Assembly: GCF_003390935.1 (NCBI RefSeq)
Contig: NZ_QNQZ01000007.1
Span: 186,001 to 250,000 of the forward strand
Length of the DNA stretch: 64,000 nt
Direction of reading: 5' to 3'
Source of the DNA: Lewinella sp. IMCC34191
GTDB taxonomy: Bacteria > Bacteroidota > Bacteroidia > Chitinophagales > Saprospiraceae
Below the pieces are notes generated by a model. That model did no database searches. It was not told the origin of the DNA and worked only from the letters and a program-made list of their open reading frames with translations. The stretch's first letter is position 1; each line of letters starts with the position of its first letter. A program made the position numbers and the translations under genes. Of the stretch, positions 16,166 to 25,128 are shown piece after piece.

Positions 16166-17374
16166 TTGAGTAAGAAATTCTACGCCGCCCAAATCCAGGC
16201 CATAGCCGAAGCCCTGCAAAACATCTTCCAGGAGGAAGCCTACGCCGACCGAGAAATTGCGCGGGTGCTGAAGGCCGATAAGCGGCGCGGCAGTAAGGAC
16301 CGGGCGTTCATCGCCGAGCATACGTACGGTATCGTGCGGTACTACCGGCTGTACGCCTACGTGGAGGGAAGTGAGCCGAAGGGTACGGCTGAATGGTGGC
16401 GACTCATAGGTATTCACCTGATTCATGCGGGCTTTACATTGCCGGATTGGCGGGAATTTGCCGGCCTGGATGAGCAGGGGGTGAAGGAGAAGCTGATCGC
16501 GGCTGAAGACCGGCTGGTGCTGCGGGAGAGTATCCCCGACTGGCTGGATGAAGTGGGGAAGGAGCAACTAGCGGACGAATGGCCGGCCACGATTGCCGCC
16601 CTGAACGATCAGGCGCCGGTGGTGCTACGGGTCAACACACTGAAGGCGGATAGCAAGCAAGTCATTGAAGAGCTGGCGCGTGAAGGAATCGTGGTCGAAC
16701 CGATCGCGGAGCATTCTCTGCTGGTCACCGAGCGGAAAAATCTTTTTCGTACGAAGGCCTTCCAGCAGGGGCACTTTGAAGTGCAGGACTTCAGCAGCCA
16801 GCAGGCGGCACCCGCCCTGGAGGTGGAGCCGGGTCAGCTGGTTATCGATGCCTGTGCCGGGGCGGGGGGTAAAAGCCTGCACCTGGCCGCACTGATGGAA
16901 AATAAGGGGCGGCTGCTTAGCCTCGACATCCACGGCTGGAAGCTGGAGGAACTGAAGCGCCGCGCCCGACGCAATGGCGTAGCGAATCTGGAGACCCGTC
17001 CCATCACCTCAACAAAGGTCATCAAGCGGCTAGCCGGAAAAGCCGACCGCGTATTGCTGGACGTGCCCTGTTCCGGACTCGGGGTATTGCGTCGTAACCC
17101 GGACGCCAAGTGGAAGCTTTCGCCCGAGACGATCGACCGGGTAGTGGCGGAGCAGGATAACATCTTGTCCAGTTATTCCCGAATGGTGAAGGAGGGAGGG
17201 AAAATGGTGTACGCCACCTGCAGTATCCTGCCCCGGGAGAACGGTCAGCGGGTGGAGCATTTTCTATCCTCGGAGGCCGGGCGGGGCTGGGAGCTGGAGT
17301 ACAGCCATAGTTATCTGCCGCAGCGAGAAGGTTACGATGGATTCTTCGTGAGCCGGTTATCCAAGACCCGGTAG
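16166..17374 (+). CDS. RsmB/NOP family RNA (cytosine-C5) methyltransferase
   Basis: A 402-residue SAM-dependent enzyme expected to make m5C in rRNA or tRNA. It has an N-terminal NusB-like helical region (about 1-140), then the Rossmann domain: DACAGAGGKSLHLAALM as motif I (usually DACAAPGGKT; here GAGGKS), LLDVPCSGLGVLRRNPDAKW with the PCSG cysteine, and MVYATCSILPREN with the catalytic TCS cysteine. The start is TTG; no ATG fits. Its last 43 bp overlap the end of the convergent cyclase gene. The exact RNA target cannot be told. Confidence 0.9.
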   Translation: MSKKFYAAQIQAIAEALQNIFQEEAYADREIARVLKADKRRGSKDRAFIAEHTYGIVRYYRLYAYVEGSEPKGTAEWWRLIGIHLIHAGFTLPDWREFAGLDEQGVKEKLIAAEDRLVLRESIPDWLDEVGKEQLADEWPATIAALNDQAPVVLRVNTLKADSKQVIEELAREGIVVEPIAEHSLLVTERKNLFRTKAFQQGHFEVQDFSSQQAAPALEVEPGQLVIDACAGAGGKSLHLAALMENKGRLLSLDIHGWKLEELKRRARRNGVANLETRPITSTKVIKRLAGKADRVLLDVPCSGLGVLRRNPDAKWKLSPETIDRVVAEQDNILSSYSRMVKEGGKMVYATCSILPRENGQRVEHFLSSEAGRGWELEYSHSYLPQREGYDGFFVSRLSKTR

Positions 17375-18768
17375 CGATCCATCGTGCCGATATTCTTAGC
17401 CTCGAAAGTACCGATCCGCTCACAGTCGAAGGCGGTACCCAGCAGCTTGCGGGTTTCCTCACTGATGGTGACTTCGCCGGCACAGCCCGCGGTTTCCAGC
17501 CTCGCGGCCTGATTGACGGTGTCTCCCCAGACGTCGAAGGCAAACTTATCCCGTCCGACGATACCCGCGACGACCGGTCCGCTATGAATGCCGATCCGGG
17601 CGTGGAACTCACTGTGGCCGGCGAGGTACTGCTGAATATCGAGGGCGGCCCGGACGGTATGCATGGCATGCTCCGGATCCACTTCGGGTACGCCGGCAAC
17701 ACACATGTACGCGTCACCAATGGTCTTGATCTTTTCGAGTCCGTGCCGCTCGATAATCTCGTCGAAGGCCCGGAACGTCCGGTCCAGGTCGGCCACCAGA
17801 TCTTCCGGCTCACGGGTACTGGCGATGCGACTGAAACCGACGAAGTCACTGAACATGACCGTGGTGTGCTCGTGTCGCCGCGCGGTCGCCTTCCCGGTTT
17901 CTTTCAGCTCCCGCGCTACGGACTGGGGCAGGATATTCAACAACAGCTCGTCGGATCGCTGCTGTTCCTGCCGGATGCGTTCCTGATATTGCTGCCCCGA
18001 GCGATAGCGTAAGTAGAGGAGGCCGAGAGCCACCAAGATGCCGATGGCGAGCACGATGAAAAAATTTCGACGCTGGACCTCTTCCCGCGTCAGCGATCGT
18101 TGCTCTTCTAGCAAAATATTCTGCCGCAGATACCGTAAGCTGTCGTTTAGCGACTGAAATTTGAAGGAATCCAACGCCAGGTCCTGCTGCTGAATACGAA
18201 GCAGTTGTCGGAGCTGGCTATCATTTAGCGCTTCGATCTCCTTGTTTTGCAGGGCCACGATCGCCGTCAGGGCGGTTTCGTCGATTTCTTCCACCGTTGG
18301 CCGCCGGGACCCCATCGCTTTGGTTGATAGATAGGGCAGGGCAAACGCTTCATCCGCGGAATCCGCGATGGCCCGTAAGGTGGCCGTAATGGTGTCCACC
18401 ACTGCCACCTGGCCGGCATCATTGAAGCGTTGGGTAGCTACGCGCAGGGCTTGTATCCCCCTTACCCGGTCCTCGGCACGCGCCTTCGGGTTTTCCAATA
18501 AGGCCCGGCCGAGTAAATACTGGCCGTGCCCCTCGACATCAGCTAACCGTTGCTGGCGCCCGGATTCAATCAGCGCCTCACTCTGCGTTATCGCCTGCTC
18601 GTATTGCCGGCGGGAAAGCATGTCCCGGATGGTCGCTATCTGGTTGTCGTACAGTTGCTGGCTACCGACACCTAAGGGCAATACGGCAAATAGCAGAATG
18701 AGCCACCGACAAAGCATTTGTGGGGCCCAACGCGAATGGCTCTTCGAATGGTGGAGGGGCAAGGTCAT
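17332..18768 (-). CDS. Membrane-anchored class III adenylate/guanylate cyclase
   Basis: A 478-residue protein: N-terminal signal or anchor (MLCRWLILLFAVLPLGVG), a helical TPR-like region to about residue 220, one transmembrane helix (NFFIVLAIGILVALGLLYLRY), then a C-terminal CHD cyclase domain. Metal-binding aspartates are in VMFSDFVGFS and KTIGDAYM; IGIHSGPVVAGIVG follows. Product (cAMP or cGMP) is not decidable by eye. The start chosen (18768) overlaps the preceding stop in ATGA, suggesting translational coupling to the DUF3140 gene; an alternative ATG is at 18717. The periplasmic sensor part faces outside. Confidence 0.88.
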   Translation of the reverse strand: MTLPLHHSKSHSRWAPQMLCRWLILLFAVLPLGVGSQQLYDNQIATIRDMLSRRQYEQAITQSEALIESGRQQRLADVEGHGQYLLGRALLENPKARAEDRVRGIQALRVATQRFNDAGQVAVVDTITATLRAIADSADEAFALPYLSTKAMGSRRPTVEEIDETALTAIVALQNKEIEALNDSQLRQLLRIQQQDLALDSFKFQSLNDSLRYLRQNILLEEQRSLTREEVQRRNFFIVLAIGILVALGLLYLRYRSGQQYQERIRQEQQRSDELLLNILPQSVARELKETGKATARRHEHTTVMFSDFVGFSRIASTREPEDLVADLDRTFRAFDEIIERHGLEKIKTIGDAYMCVAGVPEVDPEHAMHTVRAALDIQQYLAGHSEFHARIGIHSGPVVAGIVGRDKFAFDVWGDTVNQAARLETAGCAGEVTISEETRKLLGTAFDCERIGTFEAKNIGTMDRYRVLDNRLTKNPS

Positions 18769-19094
18769 TTGGTGGGATCGTGTCCCCAATTCTTCAGGCT
18801 GTAGGCCCAATCGGTACCGGCCGCGTCACCGTCTGGTCTCTGGGCCAGGTGACGATGTACGTAACTGACGACTTTTTGCATATGATCGTAGTCGCCCCGG
18901 GTTAGGTCATCCTTCTTTTTACGCTTGATCTTAACGATCTTCTTCCCGCTTTTGTGACCGGTACTTTCTCCCGATTTATCGTCACCGACGGATTTGGATG
19001 CTTCGGTGTCCAACCATTCTTCCAGCTCCTTGGGTGCCATGTTGACGGCGTCGTAGAATTCATCGTAAATCTGGTCTTCCGACTTATCGGCCAT
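18765..19094 (-). CDS. DUF3140 domain-containing protein
   Basis: A 109-residue cytoplasmic protein matching DUF3140: an N-terminal block FYDAVNMAPKELEEWLDTEASKSVG, a basic middle with GESTGHKSGKKIVKIKRKKK, and the highly conserved tail YVHRHLAQRPDGD ... YSLKNWGHDP. Members are sometimes labelled DNA-binding, with no proven role. The stop overlaps the cyclase start by ATGA, so the two are co-translated, but I know no functional link. Confidence 0.85.
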   Translation of the reverse strand: MADKSEDQIYDEFYDAVNMAPKELEEWLDTEASKSVGDDKSGESTGHKSGKKIVKIKRKKKDDLTRGDYDHMQKVVSYVHRHLAQRPDGDAAGTDWAYSLKNWGHDPTK

Positions 19095-19193
19095 GATCGC
19101 GGTATTTGCTATTCCTATATGTCAGACGTAACACGGCAGGTTCGGAAGGCATAAACGTAGGGGGAATACTTCGTGCGTGCTATATTCAATCCC

Positions 19194-20357
19194 ATGTTAA
19201 AACAGGAGAATCTGGAGATCGAGCGTCAGGGCAATCGGTTAAACATCACTTACCGCTGGCGTACCTCCACGGCCTACGGCCTATTATTTTTCGCCGCCAT
19301 CTGGAACGGTATTCTATTGCTGTTCCTGTTCTTCGGAGCTGGGCTATACATCAGCGTTCATCTGCTGATTGGCCTATTGGTTGCCTACTATGGACTTTGT
19401 CTCTTCCTGAATCGCACGGTCATCTCCGTGAATAGCCAGCAGTTGACCGTATCCCATGGCCCGTTGCCCAGTCTGAGTAGAAACCAGGTCGTCATTTCCC
19501 GGGAAGTGAAGCAACTGTACTTAAAACGAAGCGGAAGTGTTAAGTCAGGCAACAAAACGACCCAGCTGTACGCGCTCAAACTTCGCGCCCGGGATAAACG
19601 GGAGGTCAAGTTGATGGGGGGGATTCCCGATAAAGCATTGGGTGAAGAAGTGGAACGCGCGATTGAAGAATACCTTGATATAGTTGACGTTCCCGTCGAG
19701 GAGCAATTCGAGATGCCTGACCTTGGTTTCCTGAAAAAATTCATCCCGGAGGAAATGCAGCGGGAAATGGAAGAAGTAGGAAGGGAAGTGCAATCCAAGC
19801 CCATCCCGCCGACGCCGACACCCATACCGGCAGCACCCGCCAGTTCCGACCACCAGGAGCACGCCGATCACCTGAGTTATGATTTCGCGCTTTGCCACGC
19901 CCCCATTGGAGCTGCCTTTCAGGTGCGGGACGCCCCCTACCGCCTGACCGGTGCCGAAGTCATCGAGTGGACCGACGTCCCCGACCGCGAAGTTTCAAAG
20001 GTCCTGCAGGCCAGCCCCTTAGCTACCGGACCCGTCCGGCAGTTCTACACTTATCCGGACGGAAATCAGTGGGTGTACTTTGAAGAACGGCCTCTGGACG
20101 CGGAGGAGCGGGAAATGCTGGGGTTCGATGCAGCGGACGCGCCCCCATCGCTGCGCAACGGCGACGAACGATATCATGTCTTGTCCCAAAATCGGGGCGT
20201 TCTCAAAGCGGGCCACGGGGAAAGGCCGGTGGAAGAATGGATCTATTACAGCTCGCGCGCTACGACGCGATTCCGTGCCATGCAGCTTTCCGGCAGGCAG
20301 TGGCGAGTGGCCGTTCAGGAGCCCGTTGACAGCAGCTACATTGAGGCGACAGCTTGA
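19194..20357 (+). CDS. Membrane protein with DUF4178-like C-terminal half
   Basis: A 387-residue protein. Residues about 30-75 hold two transmembrane helices (LLFFAAIWNGILLLFLFFGAG and the following segment), then a PH-like basic beta domain (TVISVNSQQLTVSHGPLP ... QLYALKLRARDKREVKLMG). A Pro-rich linker leads to a C-terminal domain (LTGAEVIEWTD ... WIYYSSRATTRFRAMQLSGRQWRVAVQEPV) that resembles DUF4178. The ATG at 19194 is preferred; a GTG at 19173 is possible. It ends against a convergent gene with zero spacing (TGATCA). Function unknown. Confidence 0.7.
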   Translation: MLKQENLEIERQGNRLNITYRWRTSTAYGLLFFAAIWNGILLLFLFFGAGLYISVHLLIGLLVAYYGLCLFLNRTVISVNSQQLTVSHGPLPSLSRNQVVISREVKQLYLKRSGSVKSGNKTTQLYALKLRARDKREVKLMGGIPDKALGEEVERAIEEYLDIVDVPVEEQFEMPDLGFLKKFIPEEMQREMEEVGREVQSKPIPPTPTPIPAAPASSDHQEHADHLSYDFALCHAPIGAAFQVRDAPYRLTGAEVIEWTDVPDREVSKVLQASPLATGPVRQFYTYPDGNQWVYFEERPLDAEEREMLGFDAADAPPSLRNGDERYHVLSQNRGVLKAGHGERPVEEWIYYSSRATTRFRAMQLSGRQWRVAVQEPVDSSYIEATA

Positions 20358-20786
20358 TCAGATTCCGTCGGTCGGTGCATCCTTTGCTTTGTCCATGCGT
20401 GATTCGAAGGTTTCCCGGTCTCCGCTCCTGACCGCCTCAACCTCTTCGTCGATTTCCCGCTCCAGGAAATAATTGAGGACCGTCCGAATGGTAGCAATCG
20501 AGGCTAATTTGCCAATCTGATCCCAGTCTGGCGCAATTGCCGTGCTGATGATATCCGCCGCAAGTTGAAACTCCAGGGCTACGATGAGGTAGCGAGCCAG
20601 CGTGAGGCGAAGGGCTACGAAGTCCTGCTCCTTTCGCGTAAAGATGCGCGAAGCATAGAGCCAGAGCGATGCAACCACTCCCCAGGCGATGACCAGCACG
20701 CCACAGAGTTCCACCCCGAGCTTGATCCACTCGGCAAAGTGGTAGATGAAGGTTTCCGAAATGTCGTACCAGCCCGTATCGTCCAT
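20358..20786 (-). CDS. DUF1622 domain-containing membrane protein
   Basis: A 142-residue protein with about three transmembrane helices and the DUF1622 features GVELCGVLVIAWGVV and LARYLIVALEFQLAADIISTA, followed by a charged cytoplasmic tail that includes YFLEREIDEE. Role unknown; members are small inner-membrane proteins. It starts 2 bp after the upstream SDR gene stop, so it is transcribed with that gene. Confidence 0.88.
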   Translation of the reverse strand: MDDTGWYDISETFIYHFAEWIKLGVELCGVLVIAWGVVASLWLYASRIFTRKEQDFVALRLTLARYLIVALEFQLAADIISTAIAPDWDQIGKLASIATIRTVLNYFLEREIDEEVEAVRSGDRETFESRMDKAKDAPTDGI

Positions 20787-20788
20787 AA

Positions 20789-21556
20789 TTAGTGAAGGTA
20801 GCTGGCACCGTTCAAATCAAGTACCGACCCGGTAGTGAATTTGGCTTCCGGACTGGCCAGGTACAGGATCGCCCGGGCCACCTCTTCCACCGTTGCCACC
20901 CGGTTGAGCGGGCTTTGCGCTTTCACCGCTTTTCCAGCCTCGCCCTGTAGATGCGGCCGGGCCATCGCGGTCTCAATGAAGCCGGGTGCCACGGCGTGTA
21001 CGGTGATGTTGTCTTTCCCCACCTCCTGGGCAAGCGACTGACTCAGGCTGTGTAGCCCCGCCTTGGCGGCGCCGTACCCGATCTGGCCGGCTTCGCCGCG
21101 GTAAGCACCCCGGCTGCCCACGTTCACGATCGTTCCACCGCCTTGCTCACGCATATGCTGAATTGCCTGGTAGGCGGCCGCTGCGGGGCCGATCAGGTTG
21201 GTGTTGAGGGTTCGCGTAAATATGCTCAGCCATTCTTCAAAGTCCTGGCTGCCGTCGACGGGGTGGGGGAGGAATACTCCCGCGTTATTGACGAGCAAGT
21301 TGACGGAGCCCAGCTTCTGAACCGCCCGGTCCACGAGATCTCGGGCCGATTGGGGGTCTGCCAAGTCGGCCTGTAAAACAGCATGTCCCGTACCGTTCAA
21401 TGAAGCCACCACGTCTTCCGCCTCGGATTGTCCGTTGCGGTAATGAACGCATACCCTTGCGCCGGCCTCGGCCAGTAGCTTGGCCGTCGCCCGACCTACT
21501 CCGCGGCTGCTTCCAGTGACCAGAGCCGTACGCTTAGAAAAGTCGACTGTTATCAT
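20789..21556 (-). CDS. SDR family oxidoreductase (3-oxoacyl-reductase-like)
   Basis: A 255-residue NAD(P)-dependent short-chain dehydrogenase. The cofactor motif is TGSSRGVGRA near residue 15, NNAG near 90, and the catalytic Ser/Tyr/Lys sits in VGSRGAYRGEAGQIGYGAAKAG. The C-terminus PEAKFTTGSVLDLNGA fits FabG-like enzymes. HYRNGQ after strand 2 suggests NADPH preference (inference). A perfect -7 box (TACATTTG, 21561-21568) ends four bases before the ATG, predicting a leaderless mRNA that also covers the DUF1622 gene. Confidence 0.92.
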   Translation of the reverse strand: MITVDFSKRTALVTGSSRGVGRATAKLLAEAGARVCVHYRNGQSEAEDVVASLNGTGHAVLQADLADPQSARDLVDRAVQKLGSVNLLVNNAGVFLPHPVDGSQDFEEWLSIFTRTLNTNLIGPAAAAYQAIQHMREQGGGTIVNVGSRGAYRGEAGQIGYGAAKAGLHSLSQSLAQEVGKDNITVHAVAPGFIETAMARPHLQGEAGKAVKAQSPLNRVATVEEVARAILYLASPEAKFTTGSVLDLNGASYLH

Positions 21557-21560
21557 TATG

Positions 21561-21568
21561 CAAATGTA
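21561..21568 (-). promoter_or_regulatory. -7 promoter box for the SDR gene, predicted leaderless
   Basis: TACATTTG on the minus strand matches TAnnTTTG exactly and ends four bases before the ATG at 21556. The transcription start would fall at or next to the start codon. No clear -33 TTG was found. Confidence 0.6.
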
Positions 21569-21629
21569 GCCGGTCAGGTCATACTTTCCGGTTGCCTGAG
21601 GCGTCTTATAGTGGATTTACCGACTACCT

Positions 21630-22583
21630 ATGGACTTTTCAAAGCTGTTCTTTCTCTGTTCCTTATTTCTTTTCTCCTCGCTGGTCAGGGCCCAGGGCCT
21701 GTCGGACGCCGACCATGTCGAGATGCAGGAGGGAAAGGAGCGCATGGCTACTTTGGTGAAGCGGGTCTATACCGATAGCGCCCAAGGCCAGCGGTTCGAA
21801 GCTACGCGTGATCTGATCAAGCAGCTGGTCCAAACACTCGACCGTCCTCACTCCTTCGACTACGCTTTCGGGGATGTCCCCGGCCTGTCTATCCAGTATG
21901 CCCCCGACAGCACATTCCGGATCTTTACCTGGGAGCTAAACGTCGATCGCGAGCAATACCGTCATTACGGGGCGATACAACGGAACGCAAAGGACCTGCA
22001 ATTGATTCCCCTGGTCGATCGTGGGGATGACTGGTTGGAAAACCCGGAGAATGCATTGGTTGGCGCGGACAACTGGCTGGGATACGCGGTCTATGACATT
22101 TTACCCGGCGACACTTATGAAGGGCGTCCGTATTACTTCGTGCTGGGTTATGATAGTTACAGCACCTATCGCCGCCGCAAGGTGCTGGATGTGCTGTACT
22201 TCGACGAGGAGGGAAGGCCGAAGTTCGGACTACCCGTCTTCACTACCTACACCGATTCCGGACTGCTACTGGCTGACCGCGCCCGGATTATCCTGGAGTA
22301 CGCCGCGGAGGCTACTGTTGCCCTACGGGAGGACGATGAACTGGGGGGATTGATCTATGAAAACCTGATCATGATGCCGGGGAGCAACGGTGAGGGACCG
22401 GTGCAAGTCCCGGACGGAAGCTATCACCTCCTCGAGATAGACCAAACCGGGCACTGGCGGGAAAACGAGCAAGTCTTCGACCATAAATACGAAGAAGCCC
22501 CCCGCGAGGTACCTAGACCAAGCGAGGGGCGCGATATTTTCGGCCGGGGCAACAAACCGGGGGGCGGCGGCTCCGGGCGGTAA
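21630..22583 (+). CDS. Secreted protein of unknown function
   Basis: A 317-residue exported protein with signal peptide MDFSKLFFLCSLFLFSSLVRA. The mature part is mixed alpha/beta with no membrane helix: SFDYAFGDVPGLSIQYAPDS, FRIFTWELNVDREQYRHYGA, LPGDTYEGRPYYFVLGYDSY, then a Gly-rich basic tail RGNKPGGGGSGR. It resembles a set of uncharacterised Bacteroidota periplasmic proteins by general pattern, but I recognise no named domain. Transcribed divergently from the SDR gene. Confidence 0.72.
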   Translation: MDFSKLFFLCSLFLFSSLVRAQGLSDADHVEMQEGKERMATLVKRVYTDSAQGQRFEATRDLIKQLVQTLDRPHSFDYAFGDVPGLSIQYAPDSTFRIFTWELNVDREQYRHYGAIQRNAKDLQLIPLVDRGDDWLENPENALVGADNWLGYAVYDILPGDTYEGRPYYFVLGYDSYSTYRRRKVLDVLYFDEEGRPKFGLPVFTTYTDSGLLLADRARIILEYAAEATVALREDDELGGLIYENLIMMPGSNGEGPVQVPDGSYHLLEIDQTGHWRENEQVFDHKYEEAPREVPRPSEGRDIFGRGNKPGGGGSGR

Positions 22584-22595
22584 ACCAACAGTAGG

Positions 22596-23237
22596 TTAGC
22601 GGGCGGCCGCCATTACCGGGAAGCTGACGACGAGGTCCGACCACATGAGTTCGACCGACTGGCCGTCCAGAGCGAAATCCATTCGCTCGGCGGGGGAGGA
22701 GGCCGGTTCGGACATCCCTTTCACCCGGATCAGGTCGTCGTCTTCGGAGTAATCGTAGGCACCCCACTGATCGGCCGTTTTGTTCAGGATGATCGTCCAG
22801 TCGTTTTTATCGGCCGGCAGGGTAAAGAGGGAGTAGGTACCGGCGGGAACCAGACTATTTTCCTCGCCGATGGTAACGTCTTCGGAAAAGGTGATCCGCG
22901 TGGCCTCATTGGCACCGGTGCGCCATACTTGTCCGTAGGGAACCAGGTCGCCGTAGATGGTGCGCTCGTTGACTGCGGGGCTGCCGTAGTTTATGGTCAC
23001 GTCAACTCCGTCGATCGTTCCCTTGAGTTCCTTGCGGGGGCTCTTGATCGTCGTATCCAGCATGGAGACGGTGTATTGGTCGTTGCCCTGCATGCTGCTG
23101 CCTCCGGTTTCCATACCGGATTCGGAAGTCGGCGTGTTATCCGTCGTCTCTTCGGTGGAACCATTAGAGGGCGTGTTACAACCGAAAGCGAGGACGAGGG
23201 CGCAGAGCAAAAAGCCGTAAAAAGTCTTGCGATGCAT
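22596..23237 (-). CDS. DUF2911 family lipoprotein
   Basis: A 213-residue protein with lipoprotein signal (LAFGC lipobox near residue 20), then a low-complexity Ser/Thr/Glu linker. The DUF2911 domain is clear: VTINYGSPAVNERTIYGDL, PYGQVWRTGANEATRITFSE, LVPAGTYSLFTLP, WTIILNKTADQWGAYDY. These proteins are secreted and of unknown function. A perfect -7 box TAGGTTTG lies at 23280-23287, giving a leader of roughly 40 bases. Confidence 0.9.
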   Translation of the reverse strand: MHRKTFYGFLLCALVLAFGCNTPSNGSTEETTDNTPTSESGMETGGSSMQGNDQYTVSMLDTTIKSPRKELKGTIDGVDVTINYGSPAVNERTIYGDLVPYGQVWRTGANEATRITFSEDVTIGEENSLVPAGTYSLFTLPADKNDWTIILNKTADQWGAYDYSEDDDLIRVKGMSEPASSPAERMDFALDGQSVELMWSDLVVSFPVMAAAR

Positions 23238-23279
23238 AGTAGATTCGAATTAGTGAGGTAGTTCAGTCTGTTGAACGTG

Positions 23280-23287
23280 CAAACCTA
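23280..23287 (-). promoter_or_regulatory. -7 promoter box for the DUF2911 gene
   Basis: TAGGTTTG on the minus strand matches TAnnTTTG, about 43 bases before the ATG at 23237. No convincing -33 TTG is present. Confidence 0.5.
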
Positions 23288-23299
23288 CAAAAGGTGAAA

Positions 23300-24121
23300 C
23301 TAGACATCCGCTTTTTTCGATTCCGCCGCCAGGAGGGTGTCGACGAAAAAGGGCGAAGCGGAATAGTTGGCCCATCCGCCATCCACGAGTATCTGCTGCC
23401 CGGTAATGTGCTCGGCTCCCGGTCCGAGAAAAAAGCCGACCGCCGCCGCGACGTCCCGCGGAAGCCCTACGCGACCGTCCGGGTTCAGTTGTGCCCAGAC
23501 GCCAGCGTAATCCGGTTCTTCCTCTTCCGTGCGCTCGGTGAGGGTCGCTCCGGGGGAAACGGTATTCACGGTAATACCGTGGGGGGATAAATCCAGGGTG
23601 AGTTGTTCCGCCAGCATGGCAATGGCCGCCTTCGACATACCGTAGGCCACCAGGTTGGGGTAGGCCCGATTGCCCACCGTGGAGCCGATCAGTACGATGC
23701 GCCCTCCGGTACCCGCATCCCGAAAATGCCGGGCCGCCGCCTGGGTGAGGAAGAACGTTCCCTTCAGATTCAGGGAGGTTACCTTATCGAAGCTTTCCTC
23801 GGTAAAGTCTAAAAAGTCTCCGAACTCGGTCAGGCCGGCGTTCGCGACGATCATCTCCAATCGGGTTCCCGCGAGGCCGGCGGCATAGTCAACCATGTCG
23901 CGCACGAAGTCGACCCGACTCGCATCGCCGGCACAGGTGAGGGCCTTGCCGCGGCCGAGATCGTTGAGGCGGCGGACTTCCTTTTCGGTGCGCTCCGCGT
24001 CCAGGTCATTGACCACCACCGTGGCGCCCCTTTCGATCAGGTACTCGGCGATCGCTAGACCGATGCCCGTCGCCGCGCCCGTCACGATAGCCGTTTTACC
24101 GGAAAATAAGTTGGCCTCCAT
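23300..24121 (-). CDS. SDR family oxidoreductase
   Basis: A 273-residue classical short-chain dehydrogenase. Cofactor loop TGAATGIGLA, acidic residue after strand 2 (VNDLDAE), which favours NAD, NAG near residue 90, and catalytic SxxxxxxxxxxxYxxxK as GSTVGNRAYPNLVAYGMSK. C-terminal GPGAEHITGQQILVDGGW is typical. The start at 24121 (MEANLFSGKTAIVTG) is preferred over an upstream in-frame start that adds 29 unconserved residues. The substrate is unknown. Divergent from thyA. Confidence 0.9.
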   Translation of the reverse strand: MEANLFSGKTAIVTGAATGIGLAIAEYLIERGATVVVNDLDAERTEKEVRRLNDLGRGKALTCAGDASRVDFVRDMVDYAAGLAGTRLEMIVANAGLTEFGDFLDFTEESFDKVTSLNLKGTFFLTQAAARHFRDAGTGGRIVLIGSTVGNRAYPNLVAYGMSKAAIAMLAEQLTLDLSPHGITVNTVSPGATLTERTEEEEPDYAGVWAQLNPDGRVGLPRDVAAAVGFFLGPGAEHITGQQILVDGGWANYSASPFFVDTLLAAESKKADV

Positions 24122-24220
24122 AATAAGTCGATTTACAAACTTGTCTCTAAAGAGCGAATCCGTCACGATAGTTTTACCTTTCGCCCCCAATCGGCGGGGT
24201 GAAGGCACAATCGTTCAGAC

Positions 24221-25126
24221 ATGCAGGCATATCTCAATCTTCTGGATCACATTTTGCGCGACGGAATCCGGAAGGGCGACCGGACCGGGACCGGCACCCT
24301 ATCGGTCTTTGGCCACCAGACGCGATACGACCTGACGGCCGGTTTCCCGCTGCTGACTACGAAAAAGGTACACTGGAAGAGCGTCGTTCACGAATTGCTG
24401 TGGTTCATCCGTGGCGATACGAATATCCGCTATCTCGTACAGAACGGAGTGCGTATCTGGAACGAGTGGCCGTTCCAGCACTACCTGGAGGAAACCGGTC
24501 AGGCCGATAGTTTGCCGAAGCACAGCCCGGAATGGAAGGAGGCCATGAAAACCTTCACAAAACGTATTGAAGCGGACGCTTCATTTGCCGGGGAGTGGGG
24601 CGAGCTCGGCCCGGTATACGGACGCCAGTGGCGCAACTTCAACGGCGTCGACCAGCTAAGGAATGTCGTCGAGGACATTCGCCGTAAGCCGGATAGTCGC
24701 CGCCACATCGTGACCGCCTGGAACCCTGCCGAGATACCCGAAATGGTTAAGTCGGGACTTCCCCCCTGTCATACGCTATTCCAGTTTTACGTCGCCGAAG
24801 GCCGGCTAAGCTGCCAAATGTACCAGCGTTCGGCCGATGTCTTCCTGGGCGTTCCGTTCAATATCGCCAGCTATGCCCTGCTCACCCATTTGGTGGCACG
24901 GGAGTGCGATCTCAAGGTTGGTGATTTCGTCCATACCCTCGGGGACGCCCACCTCTACCTGAATCACCTGGAGCAGGCAAAGCTGCAACGTAGCCGGGAA
25001 CCCCGGTCGCTGCCGCGGCTGCACTTCGCGGACCGCGCCCCTTCCATGTTCGACATGGAGTACGACGATATCGAATTGCTGGACTACGACCCATGGCCGG
25101 CGATCCGCGCTCCGATCGCCGTTTAA
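24221..25126 (+). CDS. thyA: Thymidylate synthase
   Basis: Converts dUMP to dTMP with 5,10-methylenetetrahydrofolate. The 301-residue protein starts [14 protein letters not shown] with [11 protein letters not shown], carries the catalytic Cys183 in [12 protein letters not shown], the dUMP phosphate arginines in [10 protein letters not shown] and [14 protein letters not shown], and ends with IRAPIAV as ThyA proteins do. It is longer than the common 264-residue form because of an insert near residues 90-125, which is frequent in the family. TACCTTTC about 45 bases upstream is a possible -7 box. No dihydrofolate reductase gene follows. Confidence 0.97.
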   Translation: MQAYLNLLDHILRDGIRKGDRTGTGTLSVFGHQTRYDLTAGFPLLTTKKVHWKSVVHELLWFIRGDTNIRYLVQNGVRIWNEWPFQHYLEETGQADSLPKHSPEWKEAMKTFTKRIEADASFAGEWGELGPVYGRQWRNFNGVDQLRNVVEDIRRKPDSRRHIVTAWNPAEIPEMVKSGLPPCHTLFQFYVAEGRLSCQMYQRSADVFLGVPFNIASYALLTHLVARECDLKVGDFVHTLGDAHLYLNHLEQAKLQRSREPRSLPRLHFADRAPSMFDMEYDDIELLDYDPWPAIRAPIAV

Positions 25127-25128
25127 GC

